A stretch of DNA of 22,556 nucleotides, from positions 1-22,556 of the forward strand of contig JANXQR010000476.1 of the NCBI GenBank assembly GCA_025353435.1, written 5' to 3'. The translations under genes were made by a program, and so were the position numbers. This stretch comes from Acidobacteriota bacterium (lineage in GTDB: Bacteria > Acidobacteriota > Terriglobia > Terriglobales > Acidobacteriaceae). Position 1 is the stretch's first letter. Each line of letters begins with the position of its first letter. Shown here one piece after another: positions 7,852 to 14,797 of this stretch. Under the pieces are notes generated by a model. The model was not told the DNA's origin, ran no database searches, and saw only the letters and a program-made list of their open reading frames with translations.

Positions 7852-7875
7852 CTTCACTCCTGGCTTCACTCCTGG
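7852..7875. repeat. Perfect 12-bp tandem duplication containing the holA Shine-Dalgarno
   Basis: CTTCACTCCTGG occurs twice back to back (7852-7863 and 7864-7875). On the holA strand each copy reads CCAGGAGTGAAG, so the leader carries two AGGAG sites, nine and 21 bases from the ATG. Confidence 0.85.
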
Positions 7876-7969
7876 GGATTTGCGGGAAATCCATGCGAGA
7901 ACAGGATAGCAGCGATCAGGAGTGATTCGTCGGATATAGGTGGAAAACGAGGCGTGAATTGGTTTGCGG

Positions 7970-8521
7970 CTAGTGGCCCGTTTTGTGCTTGCTGGCATTG
8001 ATGGCGGAGCGGGCTTCGCGGTCGGCCTCGCGGCGCTTTTCGGTCTCGCGCTTGTCCCAATCCTGCTTGCCCTTTGCCAGCGCCAGCTCGCATTTTACGC
8101 GGCCGTTGCGGAAGTACAGGCGGGTGGGGATGAGCGTGTGGCCTTTGATCTGCGTCTTTGACAATAGCTTGCGAACTTCCTCGCGATGCATGAGGAGCTT
8201 GCGGGTGCGCGTTTCATCGTGATTGGAAATATTTCCGTGGGAGTAAGGCCCGATATGCAAGTTGAGCAGAAACGCCTCGTCGTCCTTAATGAGGCCGTAG
8301 GCGTCCTTGAGGTTCGCCTTCCCTTCGCGGATGGATTTAACCTCGGTTCCGCGCAAGGCCACGCCTGCCTCGAATTTTTCCAGCAGGAAGTAGTGGTGGC
8401 TGGCGGCCCGGTTTTGGGCGGCATCCCGCTCGCCGCTGGCCACGGGATCGCGCGGGCGCGGCGTCTTGGGCGCGGTAGGGCGGTCGGGATTGGTGATCAC
8501 GTGGCTGGTTTGGCGGGCCAT
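7970..8521 (-). CDS. smpB: SsrA-binding protein SmpB (trans-translation)
   Basis: 183 residues from the chosen start. After a basic, proline-rich N-terminal extension of about 38 residues, the SmpB core is clear: NRAASHHYFLLEKFEAG, LRGTEVKSIREGKANLKDAY, then LHIGPYSHGNISNHDETRTR and RKLLMHREE. The RNA-binding barrel ends with GHTLIPTRLYFRNGRVKCEL and LAKGKQDWDKRE, followed by the usual Arg/Lys/Ala-rich tail. SmpB binds tmRNA and rescues stalled ribosomes. Start choice: the ATG at 8521 has AAGGA nine bases upstream, whereas the in-frame ATG at 8545 has no Shine-Dalgarno. The 38-residue extension is longer than in the usual 150-160-residue protein. The tmRNA gene itself is not in this window. 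It is divergent from the secretin gene. Confidence 0.96.
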   Translation of the reverse strand: MARQTSHVITNPDRPTAPKTPRPRDPVASGERDAAQNRAASHHYFLLEKFEAGVALRGTEVKSIREGKANLKDAYGLIKDDEAFLLNLHIGPYSHGNISNHDETRTRKLLMHREEVRKLLSKTQIKGHTLIPTRLYFRNGRVKCELALAKGKQDWDKRETEKRREADREARSAINASKHKTGH

Positions 8522-8606
8522 TGTTACGCGTCCTTGAATCTTCATCGTAGCATCGGCGGAGATTCGGAAATCTGCGCTGGAGCATCGTCTTACGGCATTG
8601 GGGCTT

Positions 8607-8615
8607 TGCTAGAAT
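8607..8615 (+). promoter_or_regulatory. Possible extended -10 promoter for the secretin operon
   Basis: TGCTAGAAT matches TGnTATAAT at five of six hexamer positions with the extended TG. It lies in the smpB/secretin divergent region, 122 bp before the secretin ATG. No clear -35 is visible. The implied leader would contain two small hairpins (8663-8680 and 8699-8713). Confidence 0.4.
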
Positions 8616-8662
8616 GGGGCATCGTTGGATGGGCAACTTTTCCCGAGACAATCGCATACCGA

Positions 8663-8713
8663 GCGGGCAATTGAGCCCGCATCAACACGATGACCCCTCC
8701 GGCACCTCGCCGG
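8663..8713 (+). promoter_or_regulatory. Two hairpins in the putative secretin leader
   Basis: GCGGGC (8663-8668) pairs perfectly with GCCCGC (8675-8680) around a six-base loop. CCGGC (8699-8703) pairs with GCCGG (8709-8713) around a five-base loop. Neither has a T tract or a recognisable riboswitch core; they may shape leader folding ahead of the Shine-Dalgarno at about 8727-8732. Confidence 0.35.
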
Positions 8714-8736
8714 CGGGTCCGACGCCAGGGAGTTCG

Positions 8737-11199
8737 ATGAACAACACTGGTCTTCCGGCTGCCTCCAGACTCGGCTTCTGGGTAGCCTTTATTGCCATCT
8801 CTGTCCTCACCGGTTCGAGCGCAGCGCCGCTTTGCGCGCAGTCGGCCAACACGTTTTACAAAGATGGCCATGCCGCTGAATTGCGTGACGACTTTGACGC
8901 GGCCTACCAGGACTATCAAAAGGCATACGCCAAGGACCCGAAGGAACTGCGCTACCGTACAGCGATGTACCGGGTGCGCTCCACCGCCGCCGCTCAGCAC
9001 ATGTCGAAGGGAAGGCAAATGGAGCAGGCGGCCGACTACCAGAATGCACTGACCGAGTTAATGCGCGCTGGCGAGATCGATCCGGGCAACGAAGCAGTGA
9101 CCCAGGAGATCAACGCGATCCGGCTGCGTATGGGCCAGCCGAGCATCGCCCCTCCGGGAATGACGCCGGAAGCAGCGGCGGCACAGGACGAACTCAATTC
9201 GATGGGCTCGCCGGTCAGGTTGAAGCCGGTCTCGAACGAGCCTCTCACACTGCATATGACGGAGGATTCCAAGGTCATCTACCAGGCCATCGGGCGCGCC
9301 GCCGGCATCAACGTACTCTTCGATCCCGACTACACATCGAAGCGCATCCAGGTGGACCTGACTAATTCCACGCTGATGGATGGATTGCGAATCGTGGGTG
9401 TGTTGTCCACCACATTTTGGCGCCCGATCACGACCAACACCATCTTTGTCGCCCAGAATTCGCCTTCGAAACGTAGAGAACTGGACGAGCAGGCAGTGCA
9501 GACGTTCTACCTGACCAACGCCTGGCAGCAGAACGACCTGAACGACGTGACGACGGCGCTGCGCAACGTGCTGACCAACATCAAGGTGTACGGAGTGGCC
9601 AGCCAGAATGCGCTTGTGGTGCGAGGCACTCCGGATGAGTTACTTTTGGCTCAGAAGCTGATCAACGATCTCGACAAGGCGCGGCCGGAGGTTGTGGTCG
9701 ATATCGCCGTGATGGAAGTAAGCAAGAACTGGGAGCGCAACCTCGGCATCTCGTGGCCAAGCAGCGCCAGTGTCGCCCTGCAACCACCCACGAGCACCAC
9801 CAGCACCACTACGGGCGGCACGACGACCGGCGGCACGACGTCGACTGGGCTCACCTTGAACAACCTGGCCAACTTGAACTCCAACAACTTTGCGGTGACG
9901 GTGGGCTCGGCCACTGCCAACATGCTGCTGACCGACTCGAACACCCGTATTCTGCAGAATCCCCGCCTGCGTGCGACCGATGCACAGAAGGCGACGATGA
10001 AGATCGGCGAGCGCATCCCAATCGCCACAGGTTCCTATCAGACGGGCGCGGCCACTGCCCTGGTCAGCTCACTGGTCAACACGCAATTCCAGTACCTGGA
10101 TGTTGGTGTCAACATCGAAATCACGCCGACGGTGCATTTCGACCGCGATGTGACGCTGAAGATGAAGATCGAAGTGACGGCGCAGGCCGGATCGACGACG
10201 ATCAGCGGCGTAACCGAGCCGATCATTGCTCAGAAGAGCACGGAAGAAGTGGTGCGGCTGCGCGAGGGCGAGGCTAACATCCTGAGCGGCATTCTGAACC
10301 AGCAGGACCAGGTGAGTTGGAGCGGAATTCCGGGCCTGAGCTCGATTCCGATTTTGAAGTATCTGTTCGGCTCGAAGGATCACACTGTCACCAACGATGA
10401 AGTGGTGTTCCTGATGGTGCCACACATTGTGCGCGGGAACGACGTGTCCCCAACCAACCTTCGCCCCATCGATACGGGAGTTGGCCCGAACATCGAACTT
10501 CGCCGCATCGTGGCAGAGGGACCGGGAGCGAACAGCCCGGCCCAGGTTCAGTCGGTGGAAACACACTCGATAGCGCCAGCTTTGACGGCTGCGGGGCCGG
10601 TGCCGGGGCAGACCGCCGTAACCGCCGCTCCGGGTGCGATGGCGCAGATGAACGCCGCTGCCAACAACCCGGTGGCCGCTATTCCTCCTCCCAACCTGAC
10701 TGTGATCCCGCCGAATCCGACAACCTCGACACTGCCAGCGACAGTCCCGACGCCCACAGCAACGCCAGGCAGCGGGCCGCCAGGGGCGGGCACGGTTCGC
10801 CTGATGCTCAATTCACCAGGACCCGTCAAAAATGGAGCCACTTTCCAGATTCCGGTTGTGATCAGCGGAGGGGCTGATGTCACCGCCGTGCCGTTGCAGA
10901 TGCAATACGATCCGGCAAAAATGTCGTTGGTCAACGTGGGGCCGGGCGACTTCCTGAGCCGCGACGGGCAGTCAGTGGCAGAAACCCACCGCGACGACGG
11001 TCCTGGAAATATCAGCCTGAACATCTCGCGACCGCGCGGAGCCACCGGGGTGAGCGGCGCGGGCGTGGTGTGCGTCCTAACTTTTCAGGCGAAGGATTTG
11101 GGAGATACCAGTTTGTCAATCACCCGAGCGGGGGCTACCACTAGCTCAGGACAGGCATTAACGGTTCAAGCGACCCAGACTAGCATCAACATCCAATAG
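8737..11199 (+). CDS. Secretin (GspD/PilQ family) with C-terminal cohesin-like domain
   Basis: 820 residues that would form an outer-membrane secretin ring for type II secretion or type IV pili. Order: signal peptide (1 to about 35, ending PLCAQ), two TPR-like helical repeats (about 36-120), an STN/N0-like domain (168-240), an N-domain ending LINDLDKARPEV (about 250-318), and the secretin core (320-566) with LTDSNTRILQNPRLRA, GERIPI, GVNIEITP and the terminal IPGLSSIPILKYLFG motif. A Pro/Ala/Thr linker (about 567-684) leads to a cohesin-like beta domain (685-818; VPLQMQYDPAKMSLVNV). A Thr/Gly slippage-prone insert lies at 352-371. The ATG at 8737 is preferred because AGGGAG lies five bases upstream and a signal peptide follows directly; an in-frame ATG at 8614 has neither. 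Two pseudopilin genes follow downstream. No pilotin, ATPase or inner-membrane platform gene is present here. Confidence 0.95.
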   Translation: MNNTGLPAASRLGFWVAFIAISVLTGSSAAPLCAQSANTFYKDGHAAELRDDFDAAYQDYQKAYAKDPKELRYRTAMYRVRSTAAAQHMSKGRQMEQAADYQNALTELMRAGEIDPGNEAVTQEINAIRLRMGQPSIAPPGMTPEAAAAQDELNSMGSPVRLKPVSNEPLTLHMTEDSKVIYQAIGRAAGINVLFDPDYTSKRIQVDLTNSTLMDGLRIVGVLSTTFWRPITTNTIFVAQNSPSKRRELDEQAVQTFYLTNAWQQNDLNDVTTALRNVLTNIKVYGVASQNALVVRGTPDELLLAQKLINDLDKARPEVVVDIAVMEVSKNWERNLGISWPSSASVALQPPTSTTSTTTGGTTTGGTTSTGLTLNNLANLNSNNFAVTVGSATANMLLTDSNTRILQNPRLRATDAQKATMKIGERIPIATGSYQTGAATALVSSLVNTQFQYLDVGVNIEITPTVHFDRDVTLKMKIEVTAQAGSTTISGVTEPIIAQKSTEEVVRLREGEANILSGILNQQDQVSWSGIPGLSSIPILKYLFGSKDHTVTNDEVVFLMVPHIVRGNDVSPTNLRPIDTGVGPNIELRRIVAEGPGANSPAQVQSVETHSIAPALTAAGPVPGQTAVTAAPGAMAQMNAAANNPVAAIPPPNLTVIPPNPTTSTLPATVPTPTATPGSGPPGAGTVRLMLNSPGPVKNGATFQIPVVISGGADVTAVPLQMQYDPAKMSLVNVGPGDFLSRDGQSVAETHRDDGPGNISLNISRPRGATGVSGAGVVCVLTFQAKDLGDTSLSITRAGATTSSGQALTVQATQTSINIQ
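9808..9837 (+). repeat. 15-bp tandem duplication inside the secretin gene
   Basis: Two 15-base units (9808-9822 and 9823-9837) differ at two positions and each encodes Thr-Thr-Gly-Gly-Thr. The repeat lies in the low-complexity insert of the secretin core, a likely place for slippage and length variation. Confidence 0.75.
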
Positions 11200-11297
11200 T
11201 CCTATAAATCCAGTAGTCTGAAAAGAATGTTTGCTTCAACTAGACTTGGAGCAAGAAACCCGGTTTGAGAATGCGGTAAAACAGGTGACAGTATTAG

Positions 11298-11765
11298 ATG
11301 AATAGGCAGTTGACAATCCGAAAAGGGGAGCGCGGGCTCACATTAGTTGAGTTGATCGTGACGGTTGCGATCCTTGCCGTTTTGGCCTCTGCGGCAGTGC
11401 CGATTGCTCGTTTTCAGGTAAAAAGGCAAAAGGAGCGCGAGCTCCGATACGACCTCTGGATGATGCGGGACGCTATAGATAAGTACAAAGATGCTGCGGA
11501 CAGGGGAGCATTCCAGACGAAGTTGGACAGCCAAAACTATCCTCCTGACATGCAAACGTTGGTGGATGGGGTTGATATTCAGGGGAAAAAGGTCAAGTTT
11601 TTACGCCATATTCCCGTGGATCCGATGACTGGCAGCAACGAATGGGGCCTCCGCTCGATGCAGGACGATCCGAAGTCGGACTCCTTCGGCGGGCAGAGCG
11701 TATTTGATGTTTATTCGAAGTCGCCGGGTACAGGCCTGGACGGCACCAAGTACACAGATTGGTAG
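11298..11765 (+). CDS. GspG-like major pseudopilin, first copy
   Basis: 155 residues with a type IV prepilin leader: basic MNRQLTIRKGERG, cleavage expected after Gly13, then LTLVELIVTVAILAVLASAAVP with the conserved Glu at mature position 5 (Glu18). Residue +1 is Leu rather than the usual Phe/Met. The C-terminal half has GspG traits: YPPDMQTLVDG, HIPVDPMTGSNEW and a terminal GTKYTDW. It would be cleaved by a prepilin peptidase and built into the secretion pseudopilus. AGGTGA lies about ten bases before the ATG. It follows the secretin by 98 bp and the next pseudopilin gene starts 8 bp after its stop codon, so the two are co-transcribed. Confidence 0.93.
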   Translation: MNRQLTIRKGERGLTLVELIVTVAILAVLASAAVPIARFQVKRQKERELRYDLWMMRDAIDKYKDAADRGAFQTKLDSQNYPPDMQTLVDGVDIQGKKVKFLRHIPVDPMTGSNEWGLRSMQDDPKSDSFGGQSVFDVYSKSPGTGLDGTKYTDW

Positions 11766-11773
11766 GAATAGTC

Positions 11774-12175
11774 ATGGGCAAGAATCGCAAATGCAACGCG
11801 GGATTTACGCTGGTTGAACTGATGATCGTTATGGCGATCATCATGGTTCTGGCGGTGGTGGCGGTGCCCAGTTATATAGGAGCTATGCGCCAGGCGCGGG
11901 AGGCAGTCCTCAAGGAAGACCTTCATGTGCTTCGCAACGCGATTGATTCTTTTACGGCAGACAAGCAGAAGGCGCCGCAATCTCTGGAGGACCTGGTAAC
12001 GGAAGGCTATCTTAAAAGCATCCCGGATGATCCGATGACGCGCACCGCGAGTACTTGGGTCGTGGATTCGAGCTCAGATTTGCATGCTGTGGACCAGACG
12101 GACCCCGGTATCGACGACGTGCACTCGGGCTCGCAGGAACAGGGTACGAACGGGAAACCCTACTCAGCCTGGTAG
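11774..12175 (+). CDS. GspG-like pseudopilin, second copy
   Basis: 133 residues beginning MGKNRKCNAG with cleavage expected after Gly10, then FTLVELMIVMAIIMVLAVVAVP with Glu15 at mature position 5. It shares with its neighbour a YIGAMRQAREAVLKEDLHVLRNAID-type helix, the SIPDDPMTRTASTW segment and a closing GKPYSAW, so the pair is probably an old duplication. The ATG at 11774 has AGGA six bases upstream; an in-frame TTG at 11759 overlaps the previous stop region and is less likely. A weak inverted repeat (CTAGAC 12176-12181 / GTCTAG 12204-12209) follows the stop codon but has no T tract. Confidence 0.93.
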   Translation: MGKNRKCNAGFTLVELMIVMAIIMVLAVVAVPSYIGAMRQAREAVLKEDLHVLRNAIDSFTADKQKAPQSLEDLVTEGYLKSIPDDPMTRTASTWVVDSSSDLHAVDQTDPGIDDVHSGSQEQGTNGKPYSAW

Positions 12176-12243
12176 CTAGACAGCTTGGCTTCCAGCATCT
12201 CCCGTCTAGTTGATGTCAGGCCACCCATTGCGGCAATGCGTTA

Positions 12244-12270
12244 GGGTATGGAAGGACCCCTTCCATGCCC
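12244..12270 (+). promoter_or_regulatory. Hairpin enclosing the Shine-Dalgarno and start codon
   Basis: GGGTATGGAAGG (12244-12255) pairs with CCTTCCATGCCC (12259-12270) around the loop ACC, giving a 12-bp stem with one G-U pair. The left arm holds the Shine-Dalgarno GGAAGG. The right arm holds the ATG (12265-12267) of the next gene. In the mRNA both would be paired, a layout expected to lower translation unless the stem is opened. Confidence 0.7.
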
Positions 12271-12951
12271 GGCAATCTTCCTTTCAATCCCGATTGGCAA
12301 AACCAGCTTGAGCCGGTTTACCGGCTCTATGCGGCACTGGCTCGCGAAATGGACCCCGAAACCGGGTTAGGCGGCAAGTTGTTGTATGCCGGAGAGTTGA
12401 ACGAGGATGGCTGCCGCCTGGTGCGGGCCGCGAATATTGCCGGAGCAGCATCCCTGAGCGCGACTGCAGACCCCGAGGCTTTGCGACGCGCCAATCGCGA
12501 GGGAGTGGCCGATTTCCTGGTAACTTCGCTGGACGAGGCTCTACGCATCCTGAAAAATGAGGTTCGTAAACGGCATGCCGTGTCTGTTGCGGTGTCGGTT
12601 GCCCCAAGCGCGATGGTGGCGGTAATGATCGAGCGCGGTGTGCTGCCGGATCTGCTGCCCCCAGCGAATTGGGGTGCGGGCGCGGCAAGTGTTGATGGAT
12701 TCCTGACCCGCGGCGCACGCCCAGTTGAGGTCGAGCCGCCATCTGATGGCAAGGTCTTTAGAATCTGGGCGCAAATGCAGCCTGATTTCGAGGCCCTCGC
12801 CGTGGAAATTCTGCCGGAAAATGACCACGTAAATCGTCGCTGGCTGCGGCTCTCACCGCGCTATCTGGGCCCTTCGGTCCGACGGGTTCGCTCGCTGGCT
12901 TGTACGGCGGAGATAGCGGATCGGCTGGCGGCGCTTGGGACTTCACAATAG
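12265..12951 (+). CDS. Uncharacterised protein with faint urocanase-like segment
   Basis: 228 residues, no signal peptide or membrane segment. The middle (about 50-135) has an alternating strand/helix pattern: KLLYAGELNEDGCRLVRAAN, IAGAASLSATADPEALRR, GVADFLVTSLDEALRIL, and VSVAVSVAPSAMVAVMIERG ending VLPDLL. This order and spacing remind me of the NAD-binding core of urocanate hydratase (glycine-rich turn, x-AGA, AxDP-x-x-x-RR, E/D-G-x-x-D, then a GNxxE-like strand and RGVxPDxxTDQT). It lacks the QRxG-like and DQTSAHD catalytic signatures and is less than half the length of HutU. Treat the link as a hypothesis. It starts 89 bp after the pseudopilin stop, and its ribosome site is locked in a 12-bp hairpin. 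It ends before a convergent gene. Confidence 0.75.
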   Translation: MPGNLPFNPDWQNQLEPVYRLYAALAREMDPETGLGGKLLYAGELNEDGCRLVRAANIAGAASLSATADPEALRRANREGVADFLVTSLDEALRILKNEVRKRHAVSVAVSVAPSAMVAVMIERGVLPDLLPPANWGAGAASVDGFLTRGARPVEVEPPSDGKVFRIWAQMQPDFEALAVEILPENDHVNRRWLRLSPRYLGPSVRRVRSLACTAEIADRLAALGTSQ

Positions 12952-13035
12952 GTCGATCTGACAATTATCTCCCGAGAGCCGGCCTGCAAGAAAAGTCCAG
13001 TTGATTGAATCGGCATCGAGGCTCGATGGCGCAAA

Positions 13036-13788
13036 TTACTTGGATGGCGCGGGCGCGCCTGCGCGTGTGAGGTTGAGTTCGAGGGGTGTGCCCTGCGACC
13101 ATGTGCCCGCGATTGCTGACGCGTCGGCATTGACCGTGCCCTCGAAGGTGCCGTGGACGGAGTCGACCGTCAGGCTCAGCTTCGACCCTATGAGGGTGAC
13201 AGCGGTGACCGGGATTCCGTTTGCGCCCTGGTCGACGCTGTCAAGGTTGCCGGAGAGTGCTCCGTCTTTGGCTGCCACGAAATGGAAGACTAGGTGGAGT
13301 TCGGCTCCGCCGGCGCTGAGTGTGCCCTTCCAGTCTCCAGCGATCTGCTGCGACGGTACCGACTGGGACGCTGCCTCGACACGTTTCAGCGTGAGATCGG
13401 AGCTGTCCGGTTGCGGGTCGGTCTGAGTCCAGGTTCCTGTCACTCCATTCCCGTCCTTGCTCAAGACGCCCTTGAAAGAGCCAGCGATGTGGACGGTCCC
13501 CCCGCTGGCCTGCATCTGGTCGTCGACGGCCAAGGTAAAGTCCGATCCTTTGAGCGCCATCGTTTTGACCTTGATGCCAAGAATTCCCTCGTCCACGTTG
13601 TCGAATGTTGAGGTGACGCTGCCGTCAGCGGCTTTGGTCACGTGCCATGCGATGCGGAAGTTCTGTCCGCCTGCTGCCAGGGTTCCCGTCCAGTCGCCAG
13701 CAAGTTCAGCCTGGGCAGAGCAGACCGGAGTCAGCGAGACAGCGGCGAGGAAGGTGGCGGCGAAAAATTTCACGATGGGATTGCGCAT
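13036..13788 (-). CDS. Secreted protein made of two copies of a beta-rich domain
   Basis: 250 residues. A signal peptide (MRNPIVKFFAATFLAAVSLTPVCSAQA, cleavage probably after SAQA) is followed by two homologous domains, about 29-135 and 149-242. Both begin LAGDWTGTLAAGG / IAGDWKGTLSAGG and then share F-x-x-D-x-V-D-x-G-x-x-G-I turns (TFDNVDEGILGI / NLDSVDQGANGI), a G-F-x-G/ G-T-F-E-G strand and GTWTQ / GTWSQ near the end. The pattern fits a lipocalin-like up-and-down barrel seen alone or fused to serine hydrolases in Acidobacteria; I see no catalytic residues. The ATG at 13788 has GGAGAG five to six bases upstream; an in-frame start 27 bp upstream lacks one. It is convergent with the preceding plus-strand gene. 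Confidence 0.85.
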   Translation of the reverse strand: MRNPIVKFFAATFLAAVSLTPVCSAQAELAGDWTGTLAAGGQNFRIAWHVTKAADGSVTSTFDNVDEGILGIKVKTMALKGSDFTLAVDDQMQASGGTVHIAGSFKGVLSKDGNGVTGTWTQTDPQPDSSDLTLKRVEAASQSVPSQQIAGDWKGTLSAGGAELHLVFHFVAAKDGALSGNLDSVDQGANGIPVTAVTLIGSKLSLTVDSVHGTFEGTVNADASAIAGTWSQGTPLELNLTRAGAPAPSK

Positions 13789-13962
13789 GCGTCTCTCCAG
13801 AGCTTGAAATTCCACAACGGCACGCCGGTGCGGTTCGCGATCGGCGGCTGCAGGGAAATCATGCTGGCAGAGAGTACGCGATCAAGGGCAGAAAAGTTCT
13901 GCGTGGCCCATTCAATCGCATCCAGACAAAGGCCCCTTCCAGCGCCTACAATGCTTCTTGTC

Positions 13963-14271
13963 ATGGCCAAGGCGATCGAAGAGGTATTTGAGGTGGCGTG
14001 TCCCGATTGCGGGGCGATGCTTAAGATTGACGGGGCAACGGGGCTGGTGGTCAGCCATACCCCGGCGCCGCGCAAACGGATGTTCGAGGACCTGGAGACG
14101 GCGGCGCAAGCCATGCGCGAGCAGGAAGAGCGCAAGGAATCGATCTTCCGCCAGAGCGTGGACGCGGAGCGCAACAAGGATGATTTGTTGGAGAAGAAAT
14201 TTGCCGAAGCGCTGCGCAAGGCCAAGGATGCGCCGGAAGGCAAGCCGTTTCGCGAATTCGATCTGGATTGA
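13963..14271 (+). CDS. Small CxxC zinc-ribbon-like coiled-coil protein
   Basis: 102 residues. An N-terminal beta segment EEVFEVACPDCGAMLKID carries a single CxxC (Cys13, Cys16). After a short basic linker (TPAPRKRMFED), a charged helix from about 39 to 85 (QAMREQEERKESIFRQ, DLLEKKFAEALRKAK) has a coiled-coil look, and the protein ends PFREFDLD. With just two cysteines it could bind metal as a dimer through a half zinc ribbon. Function unknown. The start is uncertain: ATG 13963 (MAKAIEE) gives the more natural N-terminus, ATG 13951 is in frame four codons upstream, and neither has a clear Shine-Dalgarno. Confidence 0.75.
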   Translation: MAKAIEEVFEVACPDCGAMLKIDGATGLVVSHTPAPRKRMFEDLETAAQAMREQEERKESIFRQSVDAERNKDDLLEKKFAEALRKAKDAPEGKPFREFDLD

Positions 14272-14434
14272 GCGCTGGTGTGGACCACCATCTGGCGAGC
14301 CGCTGCATCCCTGTAGAACGGGGTCCGGATTTACCGGAAGCGCGACTATCGAGAGCCGGACTCGAATTCCATCGACAACGGCGGGTTCCGATCAGCCGAA
14401 TTGAGACGCGGGACACAACACAAAAGGAGAGACC

Positions 14435-14797
14435 ATGGGCGCCAGTACAATACCGCAGTCGGAATCAGTGATTGAGCCGGAGGGATATGTGGAATCGCGC
14501 CAGGAAACCAGACTGAAGGAAGCCCGGATGGACCCGGACTGGATGCGCATCGGGGTCGGCAGCACACTGCTGACCGGTTCGCTTCTGCTGCTGACCGGCA
14601 AGCGCAAGGCGGGACTGGTGCTGACGTTTGCCGGAACGGCGCTGGCCATTCTCGAACATCAGGACCTTGTGAGCGAATGGTGGAATGCCCTGCCGCGATA
14701 CCTGAACGACGCACAGCGCATGCTGGACCAGGCGGCTAACACGGTGGAGGATCTGACCGCAAAGGGCGAGCAGGTCAAATCGCTGTTCAGGAGATAG
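14435..14797 (+). CDS. Small membrane protein, function unknown
   Basis: 120 residues: a polar, acidic N-terminus (1-36), two adjacent hydrophobic segments (about 38-54, GVGSTLLTGSLLLLTG, and 59-73, AGLVLTFAGTALAIL) forming a hairpin, and an amphipathic C-terminal helix (NDAQRMLDQAANTVEDLTAKG) ending in Arg-Arg. The ATG is preceded by AAAGGAGAG, one of the strongest ribosome sites in the window, so it is probably well expressed. It resembles small stress or cell-envelope membrane proteins in general layout only. Its last 11 bases overlap tail-to-tail with the DUF59 gene. The 163 bp upstream (14272-14434) hold nothing else that I can recognise. Confidence 0.8.
   Translation: MGASTIPQSESVIEPEGYVESRQETRLKEARMDPDWMRIGVGSTLLTGSLLLLTGKRKAGLVLTFAGTALAILEHQDLVSEWWNALPRYLNDAQRMLDQAANTVEDLTAKGEQVKSLFRR

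Noticed and set aside
8614..8736. N-terminal extension of the secretin
   Set aside because: It would place 41 polar residues before a signal peptide; AGGGAG supports the ATG at 8737.
8522..8736. Riboswitch in the secretin leader
   Set aside because: Two small hairpins exist but no conserved core of a known class such as c-di-GMP-I is visible.
12176..12209. Terminator after the second pseudopilin
   Set aside because: CTAGAC/GTCTAG is six base pairs with a 22-base loop and no T run, too weak for a call.
14272..14434. Possible tRNA or small RNA gene between two small plus-strand genes
   Set aside because: Sequences such as GGACTCGAATTCC faintly recall a T-loop, but no acceptor stem, anticodon arm or terminator can be drawn.
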